A DNA stretch of 64,000 nt, from contig NZ_AP018223.1 of the NCBI RefSeq assembly GCF_002368035.1, positions 1,466,449-1,530,448 of the forward strand, written 5' to 3'. Shown here one piece after another: positions 33,580 through 43,275 of the stretch; the stretch's first letter is position 1, and the number at the start of each line of letters is the position of its first letter. This stretch comes from Nostoc linckia NIES-25 (GTDB taxonomy: Bacteria; Cyanobacteriota; Cyanobacteriia; Cyanobacteriales; Nostocaceae). Under the pieces are notes generated by a model that did not search any database, was not told the origin of the DNA, and saw only the letters and a list, made by a program, of their open reading frames with translations. Position numbers and translations under genes: made by a program.

Positions 33580-35415
33580 GTGAACCAACAACGACATTTA
33601 ATTAAAAAACAAATTATAGAAATTAATGTTAGTTCGCAGACTGGTGCTTTTGAACTGCAAAATGAACTAAGTAGAATATATCGCCATAAACTTATTCCTA
33701 TTATTGATAATTTGTTGAGTCAGTTGAGCAGTTCAGAGATAATATATAGGATTAATACCTTAGAAATTAATTTAGGAAATATTGATATTAATAATATAGA
33801 ACAGGAATTAATTGATAAAATTACACATAAACTTGAGCAACAATTACTAAAAGAAATTGGCGTATCAACTTATATTTCTTCAGCACAAACACAACCAGAT
33901 ACTAACTTACATGAATCTTCAATATTGCTACCTGGCATAGAAGGTTTGTCTGATGAAAGGAGAGGGAGGGATAAAAATACAGGAGAAAATCAAGTTAGTA
34001 TGGATACAACTTGGTATAAAAGTTCGTTTAATAAAATTGGAATACTAGAAACTGCCGATGGACAAGCCTCACAATTAAATATTTTTAGCTACTTTATCCA
34101 AACAGGTATGCTACCTTGGTGGAGTGAAAAGTTAAGCAAACAACAGATAGAAGAATGTTGCGATCGCCTTATAACAAATTCACCAAATAAAATTAAATAT
34201 CTTGTTGAGCAAAGTTTTAAAGATACAAACCAACTGCAACGCATTATTTACCAATTTTCTGATTCAATACTGCTAAGAATAGTAGAATTATTCACTGCGG
34301 ATGCCGATTTTATCGAGTTTATCACAGATTATAATACAGATACAAAGCTTATTTTTAAACAGCTAGAGCAAACTAAAAATATTCCAGAAGCAAAATTGAG
34401 ATTGGATAAATGGCAGGGAATATTTTTCAGCCTTTCTTCAGATAGTAATACTAAACTAAATAAACTTAGATTAACACAAGCAAATCTGTTACATATTACC
34501 ACTAACAATGGAATTAATTATTCGGGTTTTTTAAATAGTATTGTTGCCCAAATAAATTCTTTAATCAAAGAAGGTAAACGCTTCAAAAGTAAGCTTTCAA
34601 AAATTATAACAAAAATTAAATTGCCTAGCGAAGAAACACAATTTTTTAGAGAAGATAAAGAAGCAAATCTACTATTAAGCGAATTGCAACAACTAAGTGT
34701 AGGCACCCCGATATCAGCGCAATATACACAGCAAATAAATCAACTTAAAAATGAACTAAAAATATTAATAAACGAAATAAAAGATTCTGCTACAAACCAG
34801 ACGACACGCCTAAACCAACTTTCACAAATTACTCAAACTCTTAAAACTAAAATCCAAAAAGAGACAAATTATCAGCAATCTACACTTCTAAATGCTGTTA
34901 ATACTTTTAGTCAATCTGATGAAATCTATATTTACAATGCAGGGCTAATTTTACTATGGCCATTTTTGAATCGTTTTTTAGTCAAAATAGGGCTAGTAGC
35001 AAATAATTTTTTTATTAACAAGATGTCTGCTGAACGAGCATCTCTTTTACTCCAGTATTTAGTTGAGGATTCAACAGAATCATCCGAACATGTTCTTCCC
35101 CTAAACAAAATACTTTGCGGTATAGATTTATTAGAAGCACTAAACACGAATTTAGAAATCACTACGGAGGAACAAGCAGAATGTGAGAATTTGTTATCTG
35201 CTGTGATTCAAAATTGGTCTATTTTGAAAAATATATCTATAGAAGGATTTAGAAAAGCCTTTTTACGTAGAAACGGCATTTTGAGACTTCATAATGATGG
35301 CTGGCTGCTACAGGTTGAACGTGAAACTTACGATATTTTACTAGATAGAATTCCTTGGAGTATACAGGTTATCAAACTGCCGTGGATGGATAATATTTTA
35401 TACGTAGAATGGTAG
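33580..35415 (+). CDS. Contractile injection system tape measure protein (Afp14/Pvc14-like)
   Basis: A GTG at 33580 (MNQQRHLIKKQIIEINVSSQ) or a TTG two codons earlier may be the start; neither has a strong ribosome site. The product has about 611 residues. The N-terminal HLIKKQIIEINV, the helix LQNELSRIYRHKLIPIIDNL, and INTLEINLGNIDINNIEQEL match the CIS tape-measure family. A long helical middle and the C-terminal AGLILLWPFLNRFLVKIGLV with SERASLLLQYL-type ERASLLLQYLVEDS and LRLHNDGWLLQVERETYDIL, LDRIPWSIQVIKLPWM are also typical. The protein sets tube and sheath length. It is the last gene of the cluster. Confidence 0.9.
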   Translation: MNQQRHLIKKQIIEINVSSQTGAFELQNELSRIYRHKLIPIIDNLLSQLSSSEIIYRINTLEINLGNIDINNIEQELIDKITHKLEQQLLKEIGVSTYISSAQTQPDTNLHESSILLPGIEGLSDERRGRDKNTGENQVSMDTTWYKSSFNKIGILETADGQASQLNIFSYFIQTGMLPWWSEKLSKQQIEECCDRLITNSPNKIKYLVEQSFKDTNQLQRIIYQFSDSILLRIVELFTADADFIEFITDYNTDTKLIFKQLEQTKNIPEAKLRLDKWQGIFFSLSSDSNTKLNKLRLTQANLLHITTNNGINYSGFLNSIVAQINSLIKEGKRFKSKLSKIITKIKLPSEETQFFREDKEANLLLSELQQLSVGTPISAQYTQQINQLKNELKILINEIKDSATNQTTRLNQLSQITQTLKTKIQKETNYQQSTLLNAVNTFSQSDEIYIYNAGLILLWPFLNRFLVKIGLVANNFFINKMSAERASLLLQYLVEDSTESSEHVLPLNKILCGIDLLEALNTNLEITTEEQAECENLLSAVIQNWSILKNISIEGFRKAFLRRNGILRLHNDGWLLQVERETYDILLDRIPWSIQVIKLPWMDNILYVEW

Positions 35416-35585
35416 TCATATCAATTCTTCATGAAGATGCACTCAATTTTTTGATTACGAACCGCCTTCTCTACGAGAGGCTTGCGCCAACGCGAAGCGT
35501 CTCGAAGAGAAGTACGCCAAGGAAGAGAATAATTATTAAGTGCAATTTTATAGAGTTTTGGTAACAGTTAGCAAACTTAATCAAA

Positions 35586-36059
35586 ATGAAAGTATTACCG
35601 TACAATACCTTTACGATTTCGACATCCGATCCGCTGTCTGTAGTTTTGCAACGGCTAAATGCAAAAGTTGAAGCTACTAAAGCATTCAGATTTTCTACAA
35701 AACACGCGCCTTATCAAGGAAGCATTTCTGAAGAAGGCTTTCAAATACGGCGTATAATTCACTATCGCAATTCCTTTTTACCAATGATTAGAGGACGCTT
35801 TGAAGTAGAATCGCATCAAACAATAATTCATATAGAAATGAGCGTACATCCTTTTGTTATGGCATTTTTAGGATTCTGGTTTTTCTGCTGGTATGGTGCG
35901 ATCGCTCCCATAATATTAACAGGTGCTATGCCTAAGCATATGGTTCCGGTATTTTTAGGGATGCCCATACTGATGCTAATCATCTTTTGGCTAGCTTTTT
36001 GGTTAGAAGCCAATCACAGCCGCACTGAATTGACTCAAATTATTCAAGGACAAGTATAG
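35586..36059 (+). CDS. Hypothetical membrane protein with two transmembrane segments
   Basis: The 157-residue protein has a soluble N-terminal ~90 residues, including FEVESHQTIIHIEMSVHPF, followed by two hydrophobic segments (FVMAFLGFWFFCWYGAIAPI and MVPVFLGMPILMLIIFWLAF). I recognise no family beyond small cyanobacterial membrane proteins of this shape. It stands alone, 170 bases after the tape-measure gene. That gap holds a half copy of the family-A MITE end (35419) and a GC-rich palindrome around 35470-35520. Confidence 0.65.
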   Translation: MKVLPYNTFTISTSDPLSVVLQRLNAKVEATKAFRFSTKHAPYQGSISEEGFQIRRIIHYRNSFLPMIRGRFEVESHQTIIHIEMSVHPFVMAFLGFWFFCWYGAIAPIILTGAMPKHMVPVFLGMPILMLIIFWLAFWLEANHSRTELTQIIQGQV

Positions 36060-36710
36060 TTAAGCGTTCTTATTTGCTGTTAGCCCTTGTGCAGAATAGG
36101 GTAAAATGACGCGATAGATGTATCAAATATCTTTTATAAGTTTTTATCTGACGCAAAGACGAGCCACTGTGTTCGGGAGACAGCGCTGTCTGCGGGTTCC
36201 CCGACTTGTTCGCTCGTTCCCGTTCGCGCAGCGTCTCCGTTAGGAGAAGGGTAGCAACTGCCGTGCAAAGAAGAAGGTAAGAATAAGGACTTTTGCAAGA
36301 AGTTTAATATATAGCTAATTGAATGTTGCTTTAATGTTATCTGTTGGGCTTATTGAACTCAGCTATTTTTTACAAATCATTTTAAGTTATAAGTTTAGCT
36401 TATGTGAGAATAAAAACAAGTTACATAAAATTATGTTTAACAAGAAATGTCTTAACTGTCTTAAATGTCCTTGCATTTTTCTTAAAAGTTTGAGATTTTT
36501 AAAAGATTAGAGTTTTATACATTCCAAACAATTTGAAGTAATAACCATAACAATAAGCAAAGAAGATTCTATTGAATAAAAAAATTATACGATCTTTAGC
36601 AGTCCACATCCTGACATTCATATTTTTGAACAACCGTTGACAGAATTTGTGTTGCAACGAGCGTAAGTTCGGAATCTAATCGCCTTTTTTCAAACATTTA
36701 TACTCAAACT
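36060..36710. other. Intergenic region with GC-rich palindromic repeat
   Basis: About 36160-36250 holds a structured GC-rich repeat (GGAGACAGCGCTGTCT, and TTCGCGCAGCGTCTCC with GGAGAAGGG) of the kind scattered in Nostoc-type genomes. The rest is AT-rich. A 63-codon open frame at 36319 has no coding character and I do not call it. Confidence 0.4.
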
Positions 36711-38285
36711 ATGAATCTATTAATTATCTTGGGCGAAGTCATATTTTTAATAGTCATTTTCTCAGTGTTTAACTGGCTGATTGGCATAATTTTCAAGCAG
36801 GTTGCTAAACTTTCTTGGCTTCAAGGAATAACTGCAAATATCACATTTCTGCGCCGGACTATCAGTAGACTTTTAATTTTAATTTCAGTGGTACTGTGTC
36901 TTGCGCTGATTGGTGTGAATGGGACAGTGATTTATCGAGGTGGAAACATTCAAGAATTTCAACTTAATCTTATTCGCAGTCTTCCTACTCAATTTTGGGT
37001 AAATCTATTCACGGCAAGCTTTAAAACTCTGAGCTTGCTAATACTGGTTAAACTTAGCATACCACCCTTAAAACGTGGTATAGACTGGGTTTGTGACTAT
37101 GCTAAGAAAGCCGATCAAATCAAAGCTAACGATCGAAGTACCGAGGCTTTTTTTCGGGTATTAAAAAGAATTACTATTCATACTATATGGATATCTTCTG
37201 CTATCATCTGTGCTAAATTTCTCTACCTTCCAGAAGTCATTCAAAAATATCTTTATATTGCTTTAAAAATATACATTATTATCTCAGTTGGTTTACTTAT
37301 TGCCAAAGCTGTTGCTACTATTGTTGATACTCTTGATGCCCTAAGTCTTAAATATTCTACTTCTAACAATCTACTGCGTTTATACGAACGTTTGCGTCAT
37401 CTTATACCCCTCTTCAAAAAATGCCTGCAATATGTTCTCTATATCGGTATAGTAAATCTCGTTGTTCCAGAAATAGAACCTATCGCTTGGATAAGTGTTT
37501 ATACCTCTAAAATTGTGCAGATTATTGGGGTTTATTTTATTAGCAATGTTTTGATTGAAGTCGTTTACTTCTTTCTTGATGAGTTCTACTTAAAAACTAC
37601 AGATACTGATGAATCACAGCGACAGAAACGGTTGACGCTGATTCCTTTAATCCGGAGTTTTGCCAAATATTTTGTCTACTTCACTGGCGGAGTTACTATA
37701 CTCAACCTCATTGGCATCGATCCTGCGCCTATCTTAGCAGGTGCAGGAATTGTGGGTATAGCAGTTGGTCTTGGGGCGCAAAACTTGATTAATGATATCG
37801 TTTGTGGATTTTTGATTTTGTTTGAAAACTATTACTTAGTGGGTGATTATGTTGAAGTTGGGAAAGTGGAAGAGAGAAATATTGAGGGGATTGTAGAGGC
37901 GATTGAACTGCGAACTACTCACGTCCGCCATCCCGATGGTCAATTGCAGATTGTTCGGAATGGGGATATTGGATCGATTATTAATTTCTCTAAGCAGTAT
38001 ATATATGCAAGGGTTGAAGTTAGCGTTTCCTATGACTCGAATTTAGATCGCGTGTATAGGGTGGTTGAGAAGGTAGGACAGCAGTTAAAGGCGGATGAAC
38101 AGGATGTTCTAGAACCTACGCGAGTAGCTGGAATAGAAAATTTTGCTGAGAATAACATATTGCTGCTGACGCTGACAAAAGTCAAGCCTGGAAAACACCT
38201 TCATATTCAGCGCGTTCTCCGCAAGATATTGAAGGATACTTTTAGCGAAGAAGAAATTGAAATTTGCGGTTTTTCTCACAATTAA
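36711..38285 (+). CDS. MscS-family mechanosensitive channel
   Basis: The 524-residue protein has several N-terminal membrane helices (first at 1-25). The MscS pore helix is GAGIVGIAVGLGAQNLINDI, followed by VCGFLILFENYYLVGDYVEV (about 340-385) and the beta-domain motif TTHVRHPDGQLQIVRNGDIG. A C-terminal alpha/beta domain completes the fold. It is longer than E. coli MscS (286), with extra helices upstream, as in MscM/YnaI-type channels. It would gate in the inner membrane during osmotic downshock. It stands alone. Confidence 0.92.
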   Translation: MNLLIILGEVIFLIVIFSVFNWLIGIIFKQVAKLSWLQGITANITFLRRTISRLLILISVVLCLALIGVNGTVIYRGGNIQEFQLNLIRSLPTQFWVNLFTASFKTLSLLILVKLSIPPLKRGIDWVCDYAKKADQIKANDRSTEAFFRVLKRITIHTIWISSAIICAKFLYLPEVIQKYLYIALKIYIIISVGLLIAKAVATIVDTLDALSLKYSTSNNLLRLYERLRHLIPLFKKCLQYVLYIGIVNLVVPEIEPIAWISVYTSKIVQIIGVYFISNVLIEVVYFFLDEFYLKTTDTDESQRQKRLTLIPLIRSFAKYFVYFTGGVTILNLIGIDPAPILAGAGIVGIAVGLGAQNLINDIVCGFLILFENYYLVGDYVEVGKVEERNIEGIVEAIELRTTHVRHPDGQLQIVRNGDIGSIINFSKQYIYARVEVSVSYDSNLDRVYRVVEKVGQQLKADEQDVLEPTRVAGIENFAENNILLLTLTKVKPGKHLHIQRVLRKILKDTFSEEEIEICGFSHN

Positions 38286-38617
38286 ATTAATACTAGCTGT
38301 TTTAAGGTATTTTTTGATGAGGCTGCGATCGCCATTAGGAATGTCGTAGGTGTTGCTTAGCAGTATACGGCCAATTCAATACTTGTCGGTTAAGGGGAAA
38401 AGGGGAAGGTGGGGCCCCCTCTGGGGATAAGGGGCGGGGGAAAGAAAAAACCTTTAACCTTTACCCTTTAACCTTTTCCCAAAACCCAATTCCGAGTTAA
38501 AAATGCACAAACCGAGCAGTATTGACGCCCAATTATCATGGTTTTCACTGAAGCTAAAAGGCATCTCAGCTTTATGCCTGCTATTACTGCTGTTTCCTCT
38601 GTTAAAAATTTGGATCT
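38286..38617. other. Intergenic region with complementary purine/pyrimidine tracts
   Basis: At 38390-38480 a purine-rich tract (AAGGGGAAAAGGGGAAGG) is followed by its rough complement (ACCTTTACCCTTTAACCTTT), able to form a long hairpin. No supported ORF is seen. Confidence 0.4.
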
Positions 38618-38821
38618 ATGTCAAACTCAATCGACGCTCAACCATTGCTATGTAAAACTATCTGTAATCACTGTGCCTTTCATGTTTTGGAGGGCGTTGT
38701 GCAGTGTATTCACCCCGATGAAGCAGGTGTTAATTGCGCTACTGTCAATTTCTGCAATTCATTCCAACCGATGCAGGAAGTTGATAGTCCTTGTGTGACA
38801 TACGGCAACGAGCCGGAATAA
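38618..38821 (+). CDS. Small cysteine-rich protein, possible metal-binding
   Basis: The 67-residue product MSNSIDAQPLLCKTICNHC continues with CIHPDEAGVNCATVNFCNSF. It has seven Cys and two His with C-x3-C-x2-C and C-x(8)-C-x(5)-C spacing (about residues 12, 16, 19, 30, 40, 46, 59). This composition is unlikely by chance and suggests a zinc- or iron-binding fold. No ribosome site is obvious and I cannot name a family, so the call is tentative. Confidence 0.45.
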   Translation: MSNSIDAQPLLCKTICNHCAFHVLEGVVQCIHPDEAGVNCATVNFCNSFQPMQEVDSPCVTYGNEPE

Positions 38822-39325
38822 CGGCTTGTGGTTAGATGTCGCTAAAAGTGCGATCGCTCCACGTAAAATGCCGATAATGCCACTTTCGGGAAATTCTGGG
38901 TTGAGATCGTCAGCAGTTGCGTAGCTTTTAACTCGGAAAGTATAAAAACTTAGTCAAGAAGCTTCTGCCTTTGGACTGAGTACGTCAGGCTTGTTTAATA
39001 GACTTCTTGCAGAAGTCGGGAAAAGGGGAAAGGGGGAAAGGTTTGGTATTTTTACTTTCCGCAATAAAGATGAGTCCATTTGACCAAAAAAGTGCAAAAA
39101 GCAATTGATTGCAAGAGGTTTAATGTGATAGTTGTTTATAAACTCAAGTGTGATTGTCGGATTTATTTTGGTCTAGTGGGGTATTGCAACGATTCATAAA
39201 AAATTCCGCCATATCGCTTGACTGGAAAAGAATTCATGATTGCAAAAACTATATCGCCAGTCCAGTTTGGGTTACATTTGGGCTTAATTTTTGTTTGAGT
39301 GGCGTTAAGAGTTCGGTTGAATTTA
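38822..39325. other. Intergenic region, no supported gene
   Basis: The region contains a HIP1-type GTGCGATCGCTCC near 38852 and a purine tract near 39015-39045 (GGGAAAAGGGGAAAGGGGGA). A 63-codon frame at 39154 lacks coding character. I see no RNA gene. Confidence 0.35.
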
Positions 39326-40618
39326 TTAGATGGGTAGTTCAATAATAAACTCTATGCCTTCACCTGGGTTGGAATGATATGTGAGCTTGCCATGATGATT
39401 ATTCACCACAATCTGGTAAGCAATAGATAGACCAAGCCCTGTTCCTTTACCAACGGGTTTTGTTGTGTAAAAGGCATCGAATATTTTTCCTTGGTCTGCT
39501 TTGTTTATACCTGGGCCATTGTCGGCAATTCTTAAAATAGCTTGCTCTCCAATTACCTCTGTTTTGATTTTAATTATACCAGGATGTAGAGAAATTTCTT
39601 GAAAACTTTTATTTTTATGTGTTTCTTCAATTGCATCGATCGCATTACAAACCAAATTCATAAGAACCTGATTAATTTCCCCAGGAAAACATTCAACCAG
39701 AGGTAAATTTCCATATTCTTTAATTATTTGGATGGCTGGACGATGAGTATTTGCTTTAAATCGATGTCCGAGAATCAGTAGCGTACTTTCTATTCCTTCA
39801 TGCAAGTTAGTTAGTTTTTTACCTGCTTCTCTGTGCCGAGAAAAATTGTTCAAAGATGAAACAATTTCTGTAACGCGGTTCGTTCCGACTTGCATGGATT
39901 GAATAACTTTAAATAAATCATCTAATAAAAAATTAATTTCGCTTTGGTTAATCGCAGCTTTAATTTCTTCTGGTGGTTCCGGCAGATATTTTTGATAGAG
40001 ATGCAGTAAACTAACTATCTCTTGTACATATTTTTCCACAAAATTTAAGTTGCCAGCTATAAAATTGATGGGATTATTAACTTCATGAGCAATTCCAGCT
40101 GTCAGTTGACCTAATGCTGCTACCTTTTCTGCCTGAATCAGTTGAGTTTGAGTCTGTTGTAATTCCGCATTTTTAGCGATTAAGGTTTTCGTCAAATTTC
40201 TTAACTTGAGGTGATTTTCGATCCGCAGCAAGACTTCTTCATACTGAAAAGGTTTGGTTATGTAGTCTACAGCTCCCAATTGCAAACCTTTGATTTTATC
40301 GGCAGTTTCTGAGAGGGCTGTCATAAAAATCACCGGAATATCTTGGAGACGAGGATTACTTTTTAGCTGTTTGCAGGTTTCAAAACCGTCTAATTCGGGC
40401 ATCATCACATCCAGCAAAATTAAATCGGGTAGATCGCCATTTTCTAATCGCCTAAGGGCTTTCTCTCCGCTGCGTGCTGCCCAAACTTCAAAGCTAGACC
40501 GATCCAGAAAACTGGATAAAACTTCTAAATTGGCAGGGTTATCGTCAACGACTAAAACAATTCCCCTAGAAGCAGAGTAATCCATCGAATTTTTTTGGTC
40601 TTCAATAGTCGTTTTCAT
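39326..40618 (-). CDS. Histidine kinase with N-terminal receiver domain
   Basis: The 430-residue soluble protein has a receiver domain (about 18-135: VLVVDDNPANLEVLSSFLDR, DLILLDVMMPELDG with the acceptor Asp, and ITKPFQYEEVLLRIE). A coiled linker follows, then a HisKA-like box LGQLTAGIAHEVNNPINFIA with the phospho-His. The HATPase domain has NLVCNAIDAIEE, IADNGPGI and GKGTGLGLSIAYQIV. This receiver-first layout is widespread in Nostocales. It overlaps the upstream hybrid kinase gene by 4 bases and probably receives phosphate from it. Output partners are not visible. Confidence 0.92.
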   Translation of the reverse strand: MKTTIEDQKNSMDYSASRGIVLVVDDNPANLEVLSSFLDRSSFEVWAARSGEKALRRLENGDLPDLILLDVMMPELDGFETCKQLKSNPRLQDIPVIFMTALSETADKIKGLQLGAVDYITKPFQYEEVLLRIENHLKLRNLTKTLIAKNAELQQTQTQLIQAEKVAALGQLTAGIAHEVNNPINFIAGNLNFVEKYVQEIVSLLHLYQKYLPEPPEEIKAAINQSEINFLLDDLFKVIQSMQVGTNRVTEIVSSLNNFSRHREAGKKLTNLHEGIESTLLILGHRFKANTHRPAIQIIKEYGNLPLVECFPGEINQVLMNLVCNAIDAIEETHKNKSFQEISLHPGIIKIKTEVIGEQAILRIADNGPGINKADQGKIFDAFYTTKPVGKGTGLGLSIAYQIVVNNHHGKLTYHSNPGEGIEFIIELPI

Positions 40619-43050
40619 ACTGTTTCCACCGCATATTGAGTCAAGAAACTGAGGATTAAATCTTCATCAAATTGCCTTGCTAGTTGCCGTAGTTCGCTAG
40701 CAAATAGCGCGAAGGTTGTGTCTGTTTCCTCCAGTCGATCGGCCCACTTGAGAATTGCATTGAAGTTACCTTTATTGGCTAGGGTAACTAGTTCTTGCAA
40801 TACTTCGGGGGAAGGAGGGGTTAATTGAGTAGATTGGCTATTTGCTGTAGTTGCTTGTTTGGTTTTTAGTTCTTCAGGCTGACACTGCTTGTAAATCCAT
40901 ACCAAATTTAAGAGGCTTTGTAATTGCTGCAATAATTCATCTGCCTGTACAGGTTTGCTGAGGAACTTGTTACCTCCAGCTTGCAGGCTGCGATGTTGGT
41001 CGGCTTCAAAAACACTCGCAGAAGAGACGATAATTTTCACATCTTGAGTTTTTGGAGTGTAACGCAGGTGTTGAATCAATTCAAACCCATTCATTTGTGG
41101 CATCAGTAAATCTGTGATAATTAAGTCTGGCTTGAAGGCGATCGCTTTTTCTAGACCTTCTTGACCGTTGCTAGCTTCAATTACATTAAAACCCAGTGGT
41201 TGCAGTAAGTTTGTAATTACTGTGCGATTTTCCCAGCGATCGTCAACCATCAGGATAGTGTAGGGGCCAGCCTCAAAGCCAATGATTTGTTTATCTGATG
41301 CAGCGATCGCAGATTTTACCCAGTCGCTGGCTTTAGGAATTTCCAATTCAAACCAGAAGCTACTCCCCTGACCAATCTGACTTTGAACATGGATATCGCT
41401 ACCCATCATTTGCACTAACTGTCGAGTAATAGCTAAACCTAAACCTGTACCTTCAGCTTGACGCTTTTTCTCACCTACTTGTTCAAATGGCAAGAAAATC
41501 TGGCTCAATTCTGCGGGACTTATACCAATTCCTGTGTCTTCGACTGTAAACCGAAGGCGATGTTTCGCTGTCTGTTCGTCACTAGGAGGTAGATCGAGGA
41601 CTTCAACATTGAAAGTAACCTCACCCTCATCTGTAAATTTGATCGCATTTCCTAGTAGATTCAATAGTACTTGACGTAATCTTTTGACATCGACGCTAAC
41701 CGCTGTAGGCAAATTAATCGCGGGTTTATAGACAAACAAAATGTCGTTTTGTTTTGCCCGAATGTGGCATATTTCGACAATTCCTTGGAGAAAAGAGGGA
41801 AAATACGCGTCCTGCGGCTGCAATTCTAGCTTTTTTGCTTCAATTTTGGAGAGATCCAATATGTCATTAATTAAAGTCAGCAGATGAGAGCCGCATTGTT
41901 CAATAATACTGACATGATATTGCTCTTGCTCAGCTAAAGTTGGGGAACGCAGCAAAATTTGGGCACAGCCGAGAATGCCATTCAAAGGCGTCCGCAGTTC
42001 GTGACTCATGTTGGCTAAAAATTCGCTTTTAGCATGGTTAGCTGTATCAGCTGCTGCTTTGGACTTTTTTAGTTGAGCTTGTTCAAATGCTTGTACGTTC
42101 CATAAGACAGTAATCATAGTAACTGTCAGTCCACCGACAATTAAGGCAATCAAATCCAGAAATTGCAATCGAGATTCGATATTTTGGCGAGGAATTACCA
42201 AAGCCACAGACCAATTAGCTTGTGTTAACGGCAGATAAGCTACATACTTTTGAGTGCCGTCAATTTCCATCAACTCAATTGCCTGTTTTTTGTTTACCAT
42301 TTGCTGGACGATCGCATTTAAATTGCGATCGCCAATTTTTAGCAGGCTGGGTGCAGGTTTTTCTACCGTTGACATTAATGCCGAGTCAGGATGGACGATG
42401 GCCTCTCCTTGGGAATTGAGGGCAAAAGCATAGCTATTCGCGCCGTATTGCAGTGAGTTGACAACCTCTGCAATGCGATCGACTCTGACATTGCCCTGGA
42501 AAGTCCCAATTGGCGAACTATTGCTAGCAGAATTAGACCAAATCGGCGCGGCGATCGCAATTAAAGGAATTCCTGTAGAACGGCTAATGAAGGGATCGGA
42601 AATGTTGCTCTTTCCTGCAATTGCTTTTTGAAAATAGTCTCGATCCCGAACATTTTTATTTGCTCGACCAACTTTTGTATTGGAATATGAACCGTCTGGG
42701 GTAGCTATTTGGAAAAAGAAAAATTCATCGATCCGCTTTACTTCTGCCTTTAAATAGGGTTCTGCCACAGACCAATTTAAGGAACGTACAGTTGAAGTAT
42801 TCGCTAGGGTTTCTACCTCCACTTGACGGACGTGTAACCACTCCTCAATTTCATCAACTCCTCTGCGTACTTCTAAAAAAGCACTCTGTCTCAAATCTTT
42901 GAGCATCAGATTTCTAGCAGCTTGATAGCTAAAATAAGCAGAGATGCTAACTACAAGAGTAGTACCACCCAGAATAAATCGAATCAATAAATTTCGTGAG
43001 GGATGATTTTCTCTATCAAATGCTGATAGCCTGGATTTTTCTTGTATCAA
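40615..43050 (-). CDS. Membrane hybrid histidine kinase with dCache sensor and C-terminal receiver
   Basis: The 811-residue protein has a membrane helix (about 22-44). A periplasmic double-Cache-type sensor (about 45-290) contains KVGRANKNVRDRDYFQKAIA and ISDPFISRSTGIPLIAIAAP. A second membrane helix lies near 300-318. The HisKA box is FLANMSHELRTPLNGILGCA, and the HATPase has DTGIGISPAELSQIF and GTGLGLAITRQLV. A receiver follows (about 600-720: ILMVDDRWENRTVITNLLQP, DLIITDLLMPQMNG). A C-terminal helical tail of ~90 residues may be an Hpt-like remnant without an evident His. First gene of a two-gene unit. The ligand is unknown; dCache domains often bind small organic molecules. Confidence 0.92.
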   Translation of the reverse strand: MIQEKSRLSAFDRENHPSRNLLIRFILGGTTLVVSISAYFSYQAARNLMLKDLRQSAFLEVRRGVDEIEEWLHVRQVEVETLANTSTVRSLNWSVAEPYLKAEVKRIDEFFFFQIATPDGSYSNTKVGRANKNVRDRDYFQKAIAGKSNISDPFISRSTGIPLIAIAAPIWSNSASNSSPIGTFQGNVRVDRIAEVVNSLQYGANSYAFALNSQGEAIVHPDSALMSTVEKPAPSLLKIGDRNLNAIVQQMVNKKQAIELMEIDGTQKYVAYLPLTQANWSVALVIPRQNIESRLQFLDLIALIVGGLTVTMITVLWNVQAFEQAQLKKSKAAADTANHAKSEFLANMSHELRTPLNGILGCAQILLRSPTLAEQEQYHVSIIEQCGSHLLTLINDILDLSKIEAKKLELQPQDAYFPSFLQGIVEICHIRAKQNDILFVYKPAINLPTAVSVDVKRLRQVLLNLLGNAIKFTDEGEVTFNVEVLDLPPSDEQTAKHRLRFTVEDTGIGISPAELSQIFLPFEQVGEKKRQAEGTGLGLAITRQLVQMMGSDIHVQSQIGQGSSFWFELEIPKASDWVKSAIAASDKQIIGFEAGPYTILMVDDRWENRTVITNLLQPLGFNVIEASNGQEGLEKAIAFKPDLIITDLLMPQMNGFELIQHLRYTPKTQDVKIIVSSASVFEADQHRSLQAGGNKFLSKPVQADELLQQLQSLLNLVWIYKQCQPEELKTKQATTANSQSTQLTPPSPEVLQELVTLANKGNFNAILKWADRLEETDTTFALFASELRQLARQFDEDLILSFLTQYAVETV

Positions 43051-43184
43051 GGGCTAGCTCCTGAATCACATAATTCGGTAAGCAGAAATTCTAGTTATCT
43101 TTAGATTGCCCAAGATACTACCGATGCTCACAGATTTTAATAGAATAATTAATACAGCATATTTGAAATAAATGAAGTACGCGC

Positions 43185-43212
43185 GTAGGGGCACAACATG
43201 TTGTGCCCCTAC
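43185..43212. repeat. 28-bp perfect palindrome
   Basis: GTAGGGGCACAACA is followed directly by its exact complement TGTTGTGCCCCTAC. A sister palindrome of equal length with different inner bases stands at 48149-48176. It lies between the hybrid kinase and TPR-kinase genes and could act as a bidirectional transcript-end structure or a REP-like element. Confidence 0.8.
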
Positions 43213-43275
43213 AATTATTTTTTAATTTTTAATACTTCGACAAGCTCAGTACAAGTTTTGAATTTTGAATTGTTA

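Noticed and set aside
13404..35415. Possibility that the tail-like cluster is an integrated prophage
   Set aside because: No capsid, portal, terminase, integrase or lysis gene is seen, while AAA+ ATPase, DUF4255, DUF5908 and eCIS-core genes are specific to injection systems.
36319..36510. 63-codon open frame in the intergenic region before the MscS-type gene
   Set aside because: Composition is that of AT-rich non-coding DNA (Lys/Leu/Phe-rich ending), with no ribosome site and no recognisable motif.
39154..39345. 63-codon open frame upstream of the histidine kinase end
   Set aside because: It overlaps the opposite-strand kinase end and shows no coding character.
41519..41530. TATACCAATTCC inside the hybrid kinase gene, similar to a family-A MITE end
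   Set aside because: It is in coding sequence and lacks the following conserved bases and a partner end.
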